Shown here: in pieces, positions 31,550-40,804 of the stretch
Layout of the letters: each line of letters opens with the position of its first letter
Numbering within the stretch: the stretch's first letter is position 1
DNA from: Chrysophaeum taylorii
Taxonomy: Eukaryota; Sar; Pelagophyceae; Pelagomonadales; Pelagomonadaceae
DNA: 64,000 bases
NCBI GenBank assembly: GCA_029834535.1
Contig: JAQMWT010000359.1
Span: forward strand, 134,501-198,500
Direction: 5' to 3'
Program-made: the position numbers and the translations under genes
Notes under the pieces: generated by a model
What the model saw: the letters and a program-made list of their open reading frames with translations, nothing else
What the model was told of the DNA's origin: nothing
Database searches by the model: none

Positions 31550-32775
31550 TGAGGTGTGTTTTATTATTATTATCATCATCGAAAGTAGAGCCTGCTGCTG
31601 CTGCTGCTGCGAAGAGTGTGAAAGAGGGGTGTGTGCAAGCAAAATGGTGTGTTTGATGCGAGGAGCGCGCGACTGGACATGGGTATCGATGCGATTCGTC
31701 TTGTTCTGAATTATTATTAGACTCTAGTTTAATTAATCCCCCTCTCGAGTTCCGACTTATTATTATTGTTATAAGTTTCATCGGGAACGTGTCTCGTTCC
31801 AAGCCCCGCTCCGTAATTTCTTGTTTGCATGCCCGCCGCAATATCCATATGCCTGCATCCCACAACTCCTCGGTTCCCGAGGGCACCCATCCCGCGACTG
31901 ACTGTCGCCGCCCGGTTTCCTACGACCACCCTGCGTTTTGCAAGGCCGTGATGCTCTCCCGCCCAACGATCATCTTTAGATCCGTGTCTAAGAGGTGAGT
32001 TCGGAGGTGCTGTGGCTCGACTTTTTCGTCTCTACGTTTTTGGCTTAAAGGGTCTTTCACTCCCGGCTCTGGAAACTCAATCTGCGTATCGCGCTGAGGC
32101 AGAATCTATATTCATGCCGCACAAGCTGTTGAATTTAAGCTGCCCTTGAGACCTGTGCTCGCAAACATTCTGGTGCCAGTCTCTCGTCGGGCGATGATCT
32201 GGGACGAGATTACGCACTTCACTCTAGCGGCGGCGATTTTGGTTCATACGATGCGTGGCCACCCTATAATCGAACTCGGCAAATTAATTCTCTCCCCAGT
32301 TCACCTTTGTGTCGAGTCTCTCAAGTAAAGTGGTCGTGCGGCGCGCGTATGGTGTTCGGATGACACTCCTTGCACGCATTTTTTCAGTCTGTTCTTCCTT
32401 CCAGCGGCAGTCTCGGTTTGACGCAGCCGTGTTTTTTTAATCTGCGGATGTCGATCTTCTCTCTGAGGCCCGTAGTAGTACCACCTACGAAGTCACTCGT
32501 GGCGCAGGCCGTGGAGGTTTTAGATTGTTAGCTTCATCCAGGGCTTTTAAGTAAAACTTCTTGCGACCAAGACTTTGCAGGAACTGGAGACTATCGCAGC
32601 TTCTTCGTCTTGACATCCTTGTTGTTGTTGCTTTGGGGTTAAAAAATACCAAGGTGTTCTTTTCTCGCAACATATTTTTTTGCCCTGCCCTTTTCGAATA
32701 ATCATCGTGTCGCGTCATCGCCCTTTCTTCTGCTCTGAGTCGTCCTGGTGTCTTGAACCCCCCTTCCCGCTTGCT
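31550..32775. other. Intergenic region, no supportable gene
   Basis: TTA/TTATCA-type and TGC repeats at about 31560-31610. Frames of 60-70 codons occur (for example 31789-31995) but share no motif. Some T-rich stretches near 32030-32450 alternate with ordinary sequence, as in decayed mobile DNA. Confidence 0.4.
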
Positions 32776-33030
32776 TCGGGGAACCCCACCCAGGCCGCCC
32801 GGTCCCAGCAGGACGTCACCCTTCGTCGTCGCACATACGTCCGGCGGCAACATGCGTACGACCTACCAAGGCGGGGCCCTTGGTCCTCTCTTCGCCTGCC
32901 CCACGCCTCGGCGATGACCCCGCCGACTAGGTCCCGCGTACTTATCTCCGCCCGTCAGGCACATCCCTCATACCCCACAAACCCACCCACATCCTTCATG
33001 CTCCCCCCACACACCCCCCTTCCCCCTTAG
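32776..33030 (+). mobile_element. LINE-like 3' fragment, about 255 bp
   Basis: Near-identical to 6295-6539, from TCGGGGAACCCCACCCAGG to the terminal CTTAG. It is truncated at its 5' side relative to the 6-kb copy and ends 25 bp before the ATG of the VCBS gene. Confidence 0.8.
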
Positions 33031-33054
33031 CATTCTTCGAAAATCAGTTGTCCT

Positions 33055-34083
33055 ATGTTGTTGTTGTTGTTGTTGTTATGGCTCGTTGTGCCTAGAGTAG
33101 TCTGCGGGACGTATCGCGTGGTTTTAGAGGGATGTTCGGGCGCGCGCGACGTCGGCGTCGGGGACCTCGATGGCGACGGCCATCTTGATCTCGTCCTTCC
33201 GTGCCACTCGCAGTCGCGGGTATTCGCGTACTTGAAGAATGGGACCACGCGCGAATTGTTTGGGACACGGCGGCAGTTTCCGAGGTCTGTCGCCGTCGCT
33301 GATTTTAACGGCGACGGACGCGACGATATTGTTGTAGGGTACTCGGCGAAGGACGTGAGCTTGTTTCTGGCGCCGGAGTTTCGCGCGAAAACGTTGCGAT
33401 CGCCTCGAATGATAAATTGCCTCAAAGCCGTCGACGTCGATGGCGACGCCGACGTCGACATCGCGTACGTCGCGCAGGAAGACAACGAACTCGGCTGGTT
33501 CGAGGCGCCGTCGTGGATCCGGCGCCGGATCTTCGTTTTCGCGGGGCAGAAGAAGAAGATGCCGAAGAAACTGCACGCCGTGCTCGCCCAAGACCTCGAC
33601 GGCGATTCTCGGGCGGATTTTCTGCTGTTGGACAACTACCTGCCCCCGAGCTTTTTGGACAGACCACCCCTCGAGACCCGGCGGCACGCGGGTGCCCGCG
33701 ACGCGTGCGCCGCCGACATCGACGGAGACGCGGTCTTGGACGTCGTCGTCGCTTTTAAATTTGCGGACGAAGTGCTCTGGTATGACGGTCGGGGGGCCCA
33801 ACCGCACACCGTATGTTCGAAATGCCGGTTCGCGTGCTCGGTGGCCTGCGTCGACGTCGACGGCGACCAGGATATCGACGTCGTGGTCGCCGAGAAGGCG
33901 GCGAACCGGATTTCGGCATTTGTGAACCCCGGCTGGGACCGGATCGAGGTCGCGGCGGTCGCGGAGCCCGACGTCGTCAAGCCGCTGGGGCCACACCATC
34001 TGGCCTTTGCGAGCCGGGGGTGCGAACAGCCCTACTGCCGCAACATGACCCCCAACGGCTTTTTCGGTATCCTTACCCTATGA
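33055..34083 (+). CDS. Secreted FG-GAP/VCBS repeat protein, 342 aa
   Basis: ATG at 33055. Residues 1-18 are a signal peptide (a run of Leu, then WLVVPRVVCG). Then six or more FG-GAP/VCBS blades, each with a calcium-loop motif: VGDLDGDGHLDLVLP, VADFNGDGRDDIVVGY, AVDVDGDADVDIAY, AQDLDGDSRADFLLL, AADIDGDAVLDVVVAF and CVDVDGDQDIDVVVAE. This should fold as a beta-propeller in the secretory pathway or outside the cell, as in integrin-like adhesion proteins. There is no membrane anchor. The stop TGA overlaps the next gene's ATG by 4 bp (ATGA). Its 5' flank is a LINE fragment. Confidence 0.88.
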   Translation: MLLLLLLLWLVVPRVVCGTYRVVLEGCSGARDVGVGDLDGDGHLDLVLPCHSQSRVFAYLKNGTTRELFGTRRQFPRSVAVADFNGDGRDDIVVGYSAKDVSLFLAPEFRAKTLRSPRMINCLKAVDVDGDADVDIAYVAQEDNELGWFEAPSWIRRRIFVFAGQKKKMPKKLHAVLAQDLDGDSRADFLLLDNYLPPSFLDRPPLETRRHAGARDACAADIDGDAVLDVVVAFKFADEVLWYDGRGAQPHTVCSKCRFACSVACVDVDGDQDIDVVVAEKAANRISAFVNPGWDRIEVAAVAEPDVVKPLGPHHLAFASRGCEQPYCRNMTPNGFFGILTL

Positions 34084-34949
34084 TTCTTGTTCTGTTGGCG
34101 GCTGCTGGGTCACCACCACCGAGGTGGTGGTCCATTCCGCGGCGGCAGCTGGCCCCTCTCGTGCCGCTGCTGCCGACGGTGGCGCGCGGCAGCGACGAAG
34201 AAATCTCGCACCTCACGAACGGCTGGAGCGACGTCTACATCGTCGGCACGGCGCACGTCTCGAACGCGTCGGCGCAGGTTGTGGCGTCGACAATTGACCG
34301 CGTGCAGCCCGACCTCATCGCCGTCGAGCTCGATGCGAAGCGTCTCGCGCGCGCCACCACCAAACCCCGGGGTGTTGGGGGTTTTGTTTTGAGTCTCGTG
34401 CTCCGAGCTCTGTACCGGGCGTTTGATATACTCGGATACAATTCCGGCGCAGAATTTCAGGTCGCTCTGGACAAAGCTCGGAATTACCGGATTCCTGTCC
34501 TCCTCGCCGACCGCGACATCGACGTCACCTTCCAGCGAGTCTCGGAGGCTTTGAAGGCGATCGACCCCGCGAAACTCGACGAGATCGAGACGCCCTTTTT
34601 CGTCGAAGACTCTTTGACCGCCTCGATCGAACTCATGAAAACGCGTCAAAATGTGCGGGCGATCGTGGGTCAGTTGAAGGACCTCGCCCCGGAACTCTAC
34701 GAGGCGATTCTCGTCGAGCGCGACGACGTCATCGCGTCGAACTTGATCGCGGCGATCAACGACGCGAGGCCGCGCGCGGTCGTCGCGGTCGTCGGCATGG
34801 CCCACGAGGACGGCATCGAGGCGCGTTTGAAGAAGAAGGGCTTCCGGGAAGTGTTCACTTCGACACCCCCGCCTGTGGTTGTTGGTGCCTCACCTCCTCC
34901 TCCTCCGGGGACTCCCCTCGTCCTCGTCCCCCCGCGAGTCTCATCTTAG
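34080..34949 (+). CDS. TraB-domain protein, 289 aa
   Basis: ATG at 34080 overlaps the preceding stop. A hydrophobic leader MILVLLAAAG could be a signal or organelle-targeting peptide. The TraB/PrgY fold follows: WSDVYIVGTAHVSNASAQVV, then PDLIAVELDAKR, RIPVLLADRDIDVTFQRV and AVVAVVGMAHEDGIEARL, with the conserved GTAH, E and GxxH positions. The C-terminal 30 residues are Pro/Val-rich. Eukaryotic TraB proteins are found on mitochondria and plastids; catalytic activity is suspected to be peptidase-like and is not established. It is shorter than animal TRABD (about 375 aa), lacking a C-terminal membrane part. Confidence 0.85.
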   Translation: MILVLLAAAGSPPPRWWSIPRRQLAPLVPLLPTVARGSDEEISHLTNGWSDVYIVGTAHVSNASAQVVASTIDRVQPDLIAVELDAKRLARATTKPRGVGGFVLSLVLRALYRAFDILGYNSGAEFQVALDKARNYRIPVLLADRDIDVTFQRVSEALKAIDPAKLDEIETPFFVEDSLTASIELMKTRQNVRAIVGQLKDLAPELYEAILVERDDVIASNLIAAINDARPRAVVAVVGMAHEDGIEARLKKKGFREVFTSTPPPVVVGASPPPPPGTPLVLVPPRVSS

Positions 34950-34967
34950 GGTTTAGGATTATTTTTC

Positions 34968-35291
34968 ATGACTGTGAGTCTTTTCTTTTCTCCTCGACGA
35001 CAGCCCGTGTTGTTGTTGTTGTTGTTGTTGTTGTTGGCACGAACAACAACAACAACAACAACAACAAGAAGATGGGTCCACGTCCTGCCCTTCGCGCCGA
35101 AATTTGGGGCACTGCCGACGGGAGCGTCGCGGCACATCATCCCCAAGGTCGTGTACGTTCTCGAACGAAACCCCTCTCGGCTCCTCGAGTGAGTGACGTT
35201 TTGGACCCAAAGACCAGTCTGAACACCAATCGCCGCGTGGCAAGAAACGACGACCAAGACGACCCTTTTACCTCCTTCACTACCCCGCGCT
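34968..35291 (+). CDS. Small protein with hydrophobic leader, about 76 aa
   Basis: ATG at 34968. Reads a poly-Leu leader, a poly-Thr stretch from an ACA repeat, then WVHVLPFAPKFGALPTGASR and HIIPKVVYVLERNPSRLL. The unspliced frame ends at 35192. A GTGAGT donor at the last codon and a CTTGCAG acceptor near 35296 would splice to one or two more codons and a stop. The Leu and Thr tracts are coded by TTG and ACA microsatellites, so their length is likely variable. Possibly secreted. Family unknown. Confidence 0.4.
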
Positions 35292-35299
35292 TGCAGTAC

Positions 35300-35956
35300 T
35301 TAAGAAGGCGGCTGCTTTGGGGGGTTGTCGGCGATAAACCGCAGGACGGCCTGGATGAGGCGGTCGGCGGTCTGGTCGGGGGTTTCGCCCGGGTCGTCGA
35401 CCGCGACCCGCACGTCCGCTTGCTCGTACAGGGATCGCCTGGCCGCGAGGATAGAAGCGACGTCGGACGTATCGCGAAGCAATGGCCGATCGCCAGGATT
35501 CGCCGAAAGGCGAGCTTCCAGGATCTCTTCGTCGGGATCCAAAAACACGACGAGTCCCGTCTGAAGCGAAGCCCAATTAGACTTGCGAAGCACTATGCCG
35601 CCGCCCGTAGCGACGACGAGCCGAACGTACGGCGACACTTGGCCAAGGACAGCTGTTTCGGCGTCGCGGAAGTACTCCTCGCCCTCCGCAAATATCTCGG
35701 GGATGCTCTTCTTCATCGCGCTCTCGACCATCGCGTCCGTGTCGACGAACGCGTAGCTCCCGAGCTTCCGGCACACGCTGTCGCCGACGACGGATTTTCC
35801 AGAACCCATAACTCCCACCAAATACAAGTTTACCCCGCGCATCCGCTCGGCGAGGAGTCGACCCTGCTCGCTCGCGCGCACGCTCACCCCAGCCCGCGGA
35901 ACACCCGGCGACACCTCAAAACTTACGGCAGCGCCGACCAAAATCAACATCACCAT
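35300..35956 (-). CDS. Shikimate kinase, probably plastid-targeted, 218 aa
   Basis: ATG at 35956; the frame is open further but only through a TTG. The leader MVMLILVGAAVSFEVSPG has a hydrophobic core followed by a Ser/Phe motif, as in the bipartite presequences of secondary plastids. The kinase core is complete: Walker A GVMGSGKSVVG, DTDAM, FRDAE, VVATGGGIVLR, lid DRPLLRD and the adenine-side Arg. It phosphorylates shikimate in aromatic amino-acid synthesis. A standalone enzyme, not the fused AROM protein, which suits an algal plastid pathway. TTAGGGTAA lies 15 bp before the ATG. Its 3' end meets the small leader-bearing gene. Confidence 0.9.
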   Translation of the reverse strand: MVMLILVGAAVSFEVSPGVPRAGVSVRASEQGRLLAERMRGVNLYLVGVMGSGKSVVGDSVCRKLGSYAFVDTDAMVESAMKKSIPEIFAEGEEYFRDAETAVLGQVSPYVRLVVATGGGIVLRKSNWASLQTGLVVFLDPDEEILEARLSANPGDRPLLRDTSDVASILAARRSLYEQADVRVAVDDPGETPDQTADRLIQAVLRFIADNPPKQPPS

Positions 35957-37468
35957 GTTCAACCAACCCCTATTAGGGTAAGGGTTTGTGATCTGTAGTG
36001 TAGACGCCCATCCGAAATCATCATTTCTAAAACCGACAACAGGCTGAGATGACAATTATTGATGAGGGTGCGCCGTCGGCTCTGTAGAGAGAGAGAGAGA
36101 GAGAGGCGCGTCTGTGTGGGAGCTGACCGAGATAGGTACTCATAATAAATAAATAAATAAATAAATTCATGCGGGAAACATTACTCCACTCGTCGTGTGA
36201 TGTTCGCACTCGAGTCAAAGAAAGGACTAGAGATATTGTCCTCGCCCGCAGCCCTTACTATAGGACTTTTATCAGCCCCCGAAATACTATCTTCTTGCCT
36301 TTGTGGTGCGTCTTTCTGAACAAAGCCATATGATCTCAGGCTTGACTCGCTTACCTGGTGGAAAGTAGTCAACCCATACATACATACATACATACATACA
36401 TACATACAGGTCGATTGACTCTGAATATATGGAGGCGAGCACGGGCATTTTTTTGTAGCGTGACATATTATGGGGACTAAAAGTCAGAGCCTCTCTTTCC
36501 CAACACTCCACGCCCACAAGTAGCAGTCTGCTTTTCACAACCTTCCGTCTGTCTTTTGGCGCCTTGGGCGATACCGGCCACAATGCGTGCCACACATCTT
36601 GATCGCCGACCTGAGACGTGGGTCTAGTGCTGGGTTCGCTGCGCCCCCACCGCCCTCGGCCACGTTGCCGCATCCCAAGGCTGTTGGCGTCACCCTCTTT
36701 GAAAATCAAGGATATCACTCACTCTCTTGGTGCCGGTGTCGTAGTGGAGGTCGACGATGCACAGACATCACCGTCTTCGCAGAATAAGATGTCACCCTTC
36801 AGTGGTCATGCAAGAATGTTTGAGATTCGGCTTTGTGGGAAAGTACAAACTGATGAAGGCTCCTTCTGCATTGCTGGTTTTGGTCGCCAACCGCTGTGGT
36901 GGTACCTTCCGCATTTGATTCCTCGCCATTGTCTTGTCGATCGTCAACACACACAGTTCTTCTCACGATGCTGCGTGAACTTCGTTAGCGTCGAGTTGGA
37001 GCCGGGCTGCTTGCTTCCCCTGCAATCTCAACGCTGTGGGTCCTCAGCCGGCATCAGCTAAGTTGTTGCTCCAGTTCTGCAGAGTCTGCAGCGGGCGTGG
37101 CGGGGCCTCGACGTCAGCCTCGTCCAAGTCGCAAATAAATACACGAGAAAACTATCTTTTTTTTTTCCATATAGAAGGTTACACAGGGGGGTGACATCGG
37201 CAACCTTTTCTTCCAACTTGGGTGGGTAGCAACCTTTTTTTTTTTTGGGGTAATACTTACAACCTTTGCATTTTTCATCAAGCAGAACGACACCGATAAT
37301 ACTACTTTGAATTTTTATTTTTTTTTGCGCAGATGATACGGATTGCATTTTTGGTCTGAATGGCGACACCGTTAGCCCAAAAGGTATGAATAAAACCCTC
37401 GGAAACGTTCTTCTTCTTCTTCGTAATTAAGTCTGAGTTAGCGGCGTCACTAATTAAGTCTATGTGTT
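35957..37468. other. Spacer with microsatellites and a faint LINE echo
   Basis: GA run at about 36086-36104, AAAT run at about 36144-36168, CATA run at 36375-36408, T/G runs near 37155-37245. At 36630-36670 there is weak similarity to the 6.25-kb LINE frame (CGCCCCCACCGCCCTCGG). No gene supported. Confidence 0.4.
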
Positions 37469-37930
37469 ATGTCTGATTCTTCGATGGATTCAATGGATCA
37501 CCTGCTCGACGCTAACGCGCAGGACCTCTCGCCGAGTTCGATCATGGCTCTCATCTCGCAGCACCTCTCGGCTATCGACTGGCGCGCGGCGGATTCATCT
37601 CCCATCGCCGCCGTCTACGAGCTCTTTCACGGCAACCATCATGTCGCGCGGACAGCACGAAAGGGCTTTCTCGCGGCGACGGAGGCCTTCTCGCTGGAAA
37701 GTGAACCCTTTCTCGAGAACGGCGCGCTCGCTCGCTCCGCTGATGCGTCGCCGAACAATCCCCGCGCGACCCGTCACGACACATCCCTGGCAAGAAAACA
37801 CTCAAGGCATGACTCGGTTTTTTATTTCACTTCTTCGAGCAATCGCAGAGAGGATAAGATGAGGTCGACACGCGGAGTGCCGTCTTGTTACTCAAATCAT
37901 CTGCGTCGTTCGAGAAGCGCACCGTTTTAG
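37469..37930 (+). CDS. Unknown open frame, 153 aa
   Basis: ATG at 37469 opens MSDSSMDSMDHLLDANAQDL, a Ser/Asp-rich start. Then LISQHLSAIDWRAADSSPIA and AVYELFHGNHHVARTARKGF. After about residue 95 the frame turns Arg/Ser-rich and low in structure, so coding support is limited to the first part. It could be a gag-like or small host protein cut by decay. Not recognised. Confidence 0.35.
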   Translation: MSDSSMDSMDHLLDANAQDLSPSSIMALISQHLSAIDWRAADSSPIAAVYELFHGNHHVARTARKGFLAATEAFSLESEPFLENGALARSADASPNNPRATRHDTSLARKHSRHDSVFYFTSSSNRREDKMRSTRGVPSCYSNHLRRSRSAPF

Positions 37931-39237
37931 TCCGTTTTAGTGTCGCCTCTTTCTCATTCTGACCGGCAAACCCGCAATACGATGATCTTACTCGAATGAG
38001 AACATTGTGCATCGTGCCACACCAGTTGCTGCCAAGCCTCATTGGGGCAAGATCACGCGGGCGCTCGTCGGCGTTTAGTAGGAGAGTATGTTGGGAGAGA
38101 GGTCGCGTGCGGTGAATTGTGAATCACAAGGACAATGTGGACTAGGGTCATCAGGAAAGGGGCTAGGGTTAATTAATATCGCGTAACACCCGTATAGGGC
38201 TTTGCAACGCATTCGTATGTCCGTCGTGATGGCCTCATTCGCGGACAAGATAATGACGTAAGATAGGTCGACTTGAGGCGCGTCAGCATGGGCAGACCAT
38301 GGTGAGTAGCAACTGCTGTCAATTCGCGACCAGTTAGTTGCCAACATCGTTGGAGGGAAAATGGATGTCTAACCGAACCCCTGCCGCCGCTCTCGCTATG
38401 TCAGAATCCACGCTGAGACGGGTACTGAAGTCGATCTCGACACAGATCTACTAGATTGGATGAGAACTCCCACGGCATCAGTCCGAATGCATCTCTCGAC
38501 GATTCGCGCGTAGTCGCTATCGCCTCCACAATCGCACGCTCGTCGCCCGATGCGACTTCAAGGATCTGGCGTTGAAAACGTTGTTCTCCGGGAACACCTC
38601 CGCGAGGGGCGCGACGCATTCCGCGAACCCACGGAACCTTTGCCTCTCATTCGGAATCTGGTCCCACCCCCCCAGAGTCAGCGTCCTACGCGCGCGCGCG
38701 CCTTCAGTCTCGACGACCAAGCTCCTTCGAACCCAAACGCTGCGGGTCCCACGTACCAGGCGCCTCAGCGACGGCGCGAGGCCTCGATTCAGACCTTCAA
38801 GTCTCGAGGCTCCGCCAACCCAGACTAACCCGGCCCCGATCGTCGGTCTGCCGCCAACACGCGCGAGAACGAGATGCCGACGCTACAGCAGCTTGAATAA
38901 GAGCGACAATATCACCGCTGGCAAGCACGGAAGCCGAAAGCCATGGCCGCATTCACCCTCGTGGAATAAAATGACTTCGAGGGATAACCCACGGTGGAGT
39001 ATCAGCCGCCTGGATACACGGGCGTCGCGTATGGTGCATTCTCGCGCTTGGGGCCAATCCAGATAGCGGCGTGCGTGGTGACGATCAAGGCGAAAATGCG
39101 CTCTTCCCCTGCCCATTAACTCCGCCCTTGAAACGTCGGCCAGGACCTGAGCAGGACCATGAGCGACATGGCGAAGTTCCTTCACTCTCCTCTCTACGTT
39201 TTCTAATAATTAAAATTCTGGTGGTTGTGGCATAAAA
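37931..39237. other. Spacer with decayed coding-like pieces
   Basis: 38540-39060 holds overlapping plus-strand frames such as DLALKTLFSGNTSARGATHS that change frame more than once. Nothing was recognised and no start fits. 38060-38400 shows nothing. Confidence 0.35.
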
Positions 39238-39604
39238 TCAGCGCCTATTTTCCTTCTTGTGGCACACAACGGGGATGATTTCGTCACGTGGTGATTCCGG
39301 CATATCCTTCATGACGGCCAGGATGTCCTCGTCGAATCTCAGCGCCTCGCCGGTGAAATCGAGCGGGTTGCGCTTTGTCTCGCGGTCCTTATCGTCGGCG
39401 TACTGGAGCGCTGTTCCCTCTTGTTGGACGGCGGCGAGGACGACCTCCTTGTCCTCGCGGAGGGTCTCGTCGGCGTACTGGAGCGCTGTTCCCTCTTGTT
39501 GGACGGCGGCGAGGACGACCTCCTTGTCCTTGCGGATGGTCGCGTCGCCCTCGTCGAGCCGCAATCCATTTTGTCGGACTATGTCGAGGAGGACCGACTT
39601 AACC
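39238..39604 (-). pseudogene. DUF4116 gene fragment
   Basis: Reads KSVLLDIVRQNGLRLDEGDA, two 25-residue DUF4116 units with KEVVLAAVQQEGTALQYAD, then a tail ending KENRR. The start matches the N-terminal part of the big DUF4116 gene at 48.2 kb (LLDIVRQNGLRLDEGDATL), and the tail corresponds to its C-terminal flank (LDFTGEALRFDEDILAV). It has only two or three of the 28 repeats and no ATG before the homology begins: upstream is Helitron-associated GGTGAACTTACTGGG repeat with an in-frame TGA. A truncated, possibly captured, copy. Confidence 0.7.
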
Positions 39605-39880
39605 CCAGTAAGTTCACCTGGTCCCAGTAAGTTTCATAAAAGTTCACCTGGTCAGTAAGTTCACCTAGCTCACACCAACTCCTTTCAGCTCGTCGCTCTC
39701 GCCTCCGCCAATCTAAGCTGCTTTGATCCGCACGCGCCGCCAACCTTTGAGTTTACTCTAAAAACCCTTTACTCTAAAAACCCCAGTATGTTCACCTGGT
39801 CCCAGTTTCACCTGGTCACTCAGTTCACCTAGTCCCAATCTCAAACCCCAGTAAGTTCACGTGGTCCCAGTAAGTACACC
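39605..39880 (-). repeat. GGTGAACTTACTGGG repeat block, left copy
   Basis: About seven GGTGAACTTACTGGGACCA-like units, interrupted by about 110 bp of other sequence that also occurs in the right copy near 53220-53300 (CAAAGCAGCTTAGATTGGCG). It lies at the 3' side of the Helitron helicase fragment. Confidence 0.8.
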
Positions 39881-40515
39881 TACAGTGCGCGTGTAGACAC
39901 CGGGAGGGGGCTTATCGGTATTGCGCAGCACGTGTGGGGTAGGGTGGAGTCGTCGACCCAGATGAGTATATCCTCGGGGATGCCGATCGACAGAGAGCCA
40001 CGTAGAGCTGGACGTGGCAGAAGACGGGCTTGTGGGCAAGAGGACGCCGACCTCGCGGGGCGTCTGGCCCTGGCTCTTGTTGATCGTTTGGCGTAGGCGG
40101 GCCTTAAGCGATACAGGTTGGAGGAGCCTCGGTGACAACGACACGATCGATCATGTATCTGGTACCGTTGCAGTGGCCGTGCGACGGGTCGAGGTTTCGA
40201 AGACCTTAAGCTCGCGCTCAAAGTCAGCATCCCGTTGGTTGTCAGGGAGTTGAAAACTCTACTGTAAAGAGCGAGGCGTCGTCTTCCGACCCAGCCTAGT
40301 CGGCCGAAAAGAACTCCGACGCCTCGTCTCCGGGAAAAAAGGCCGCGGTCATGCGCGCGGCGTTGTCAGCATCGACAACATCGTTTCGACGGGGCGTGAG
40401 AATGGCGCGCAGAAAGAGCCGCCGCGAGTCGTGGAAACAGTCTGCGAGGTCGCCGTAGACGGCTTGGAGGATCAATGCCTGCCTGGCTCGTGGGCCTACC
40501 TGATCCTTACCCTAA
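39881..40515 (-). mobile_element. Helitron-type helicase C-terminal remnant, left copy
   Basis: On the minus strand the frames read AAFFPGDEASEFFSAD, LKARLRQTINKSQGQT, then PREVGVLLP: the Pif1/Helitron helicase end, whose intact form has TINKSQGQTL, a V-L-P-x-P-V-F box and LYVALSRV. Frames break several times. The same sequence lies inverted at 52440-53095. Confidence 0.8.
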
Positions 40516-40528
40516 ATCCGGGACAAAC

Positions 40529-40752
40529 TGCCCCACGCCTCGGGGATGACCCCGACTAGGTCCCGCGTACTTATCTCCGCCCGTCAGGCACATCCCTCAT
40601 ACCCCACAAACCCACCCACATCCTTCATGCCCCCCACACACACCCCCCTCTTAGCAGTCGACATTTAAAGACAAACAGACAAACCCACAAACCCACCCAC
40701 ATCCTTCATGCTCCCCACACACACCCCCCTCTTAGCAGTCGACATTTAAAGA
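40529..40752 (+). mobile_element. Two LINE-like 3' ends in tandem
   Basis: 40529-40680 matches the family from CCCCACGCCTCGG to the ACAAACAG tail. 40683-40752 repeats the last 70 bp to CATTTAAAGAC. It is wedged between the Helitron remnant and the Copia 3' end. Confidence 0.75.
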
Positions 40753-40804
40753 CGTCAATAGAGGCATTGTGGCAAGAAAGAAACAACAGAGATCAGGGCG
40801 AAGA

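Noticed and set aside
34968..35110. Inverted TTG / ACA (GTT/AAC) microsatellites as a functional hairpin
   Set aside because: They can pair, but simple repeats of this kind occur throughout the window and nothing ties the hairpin to a function.
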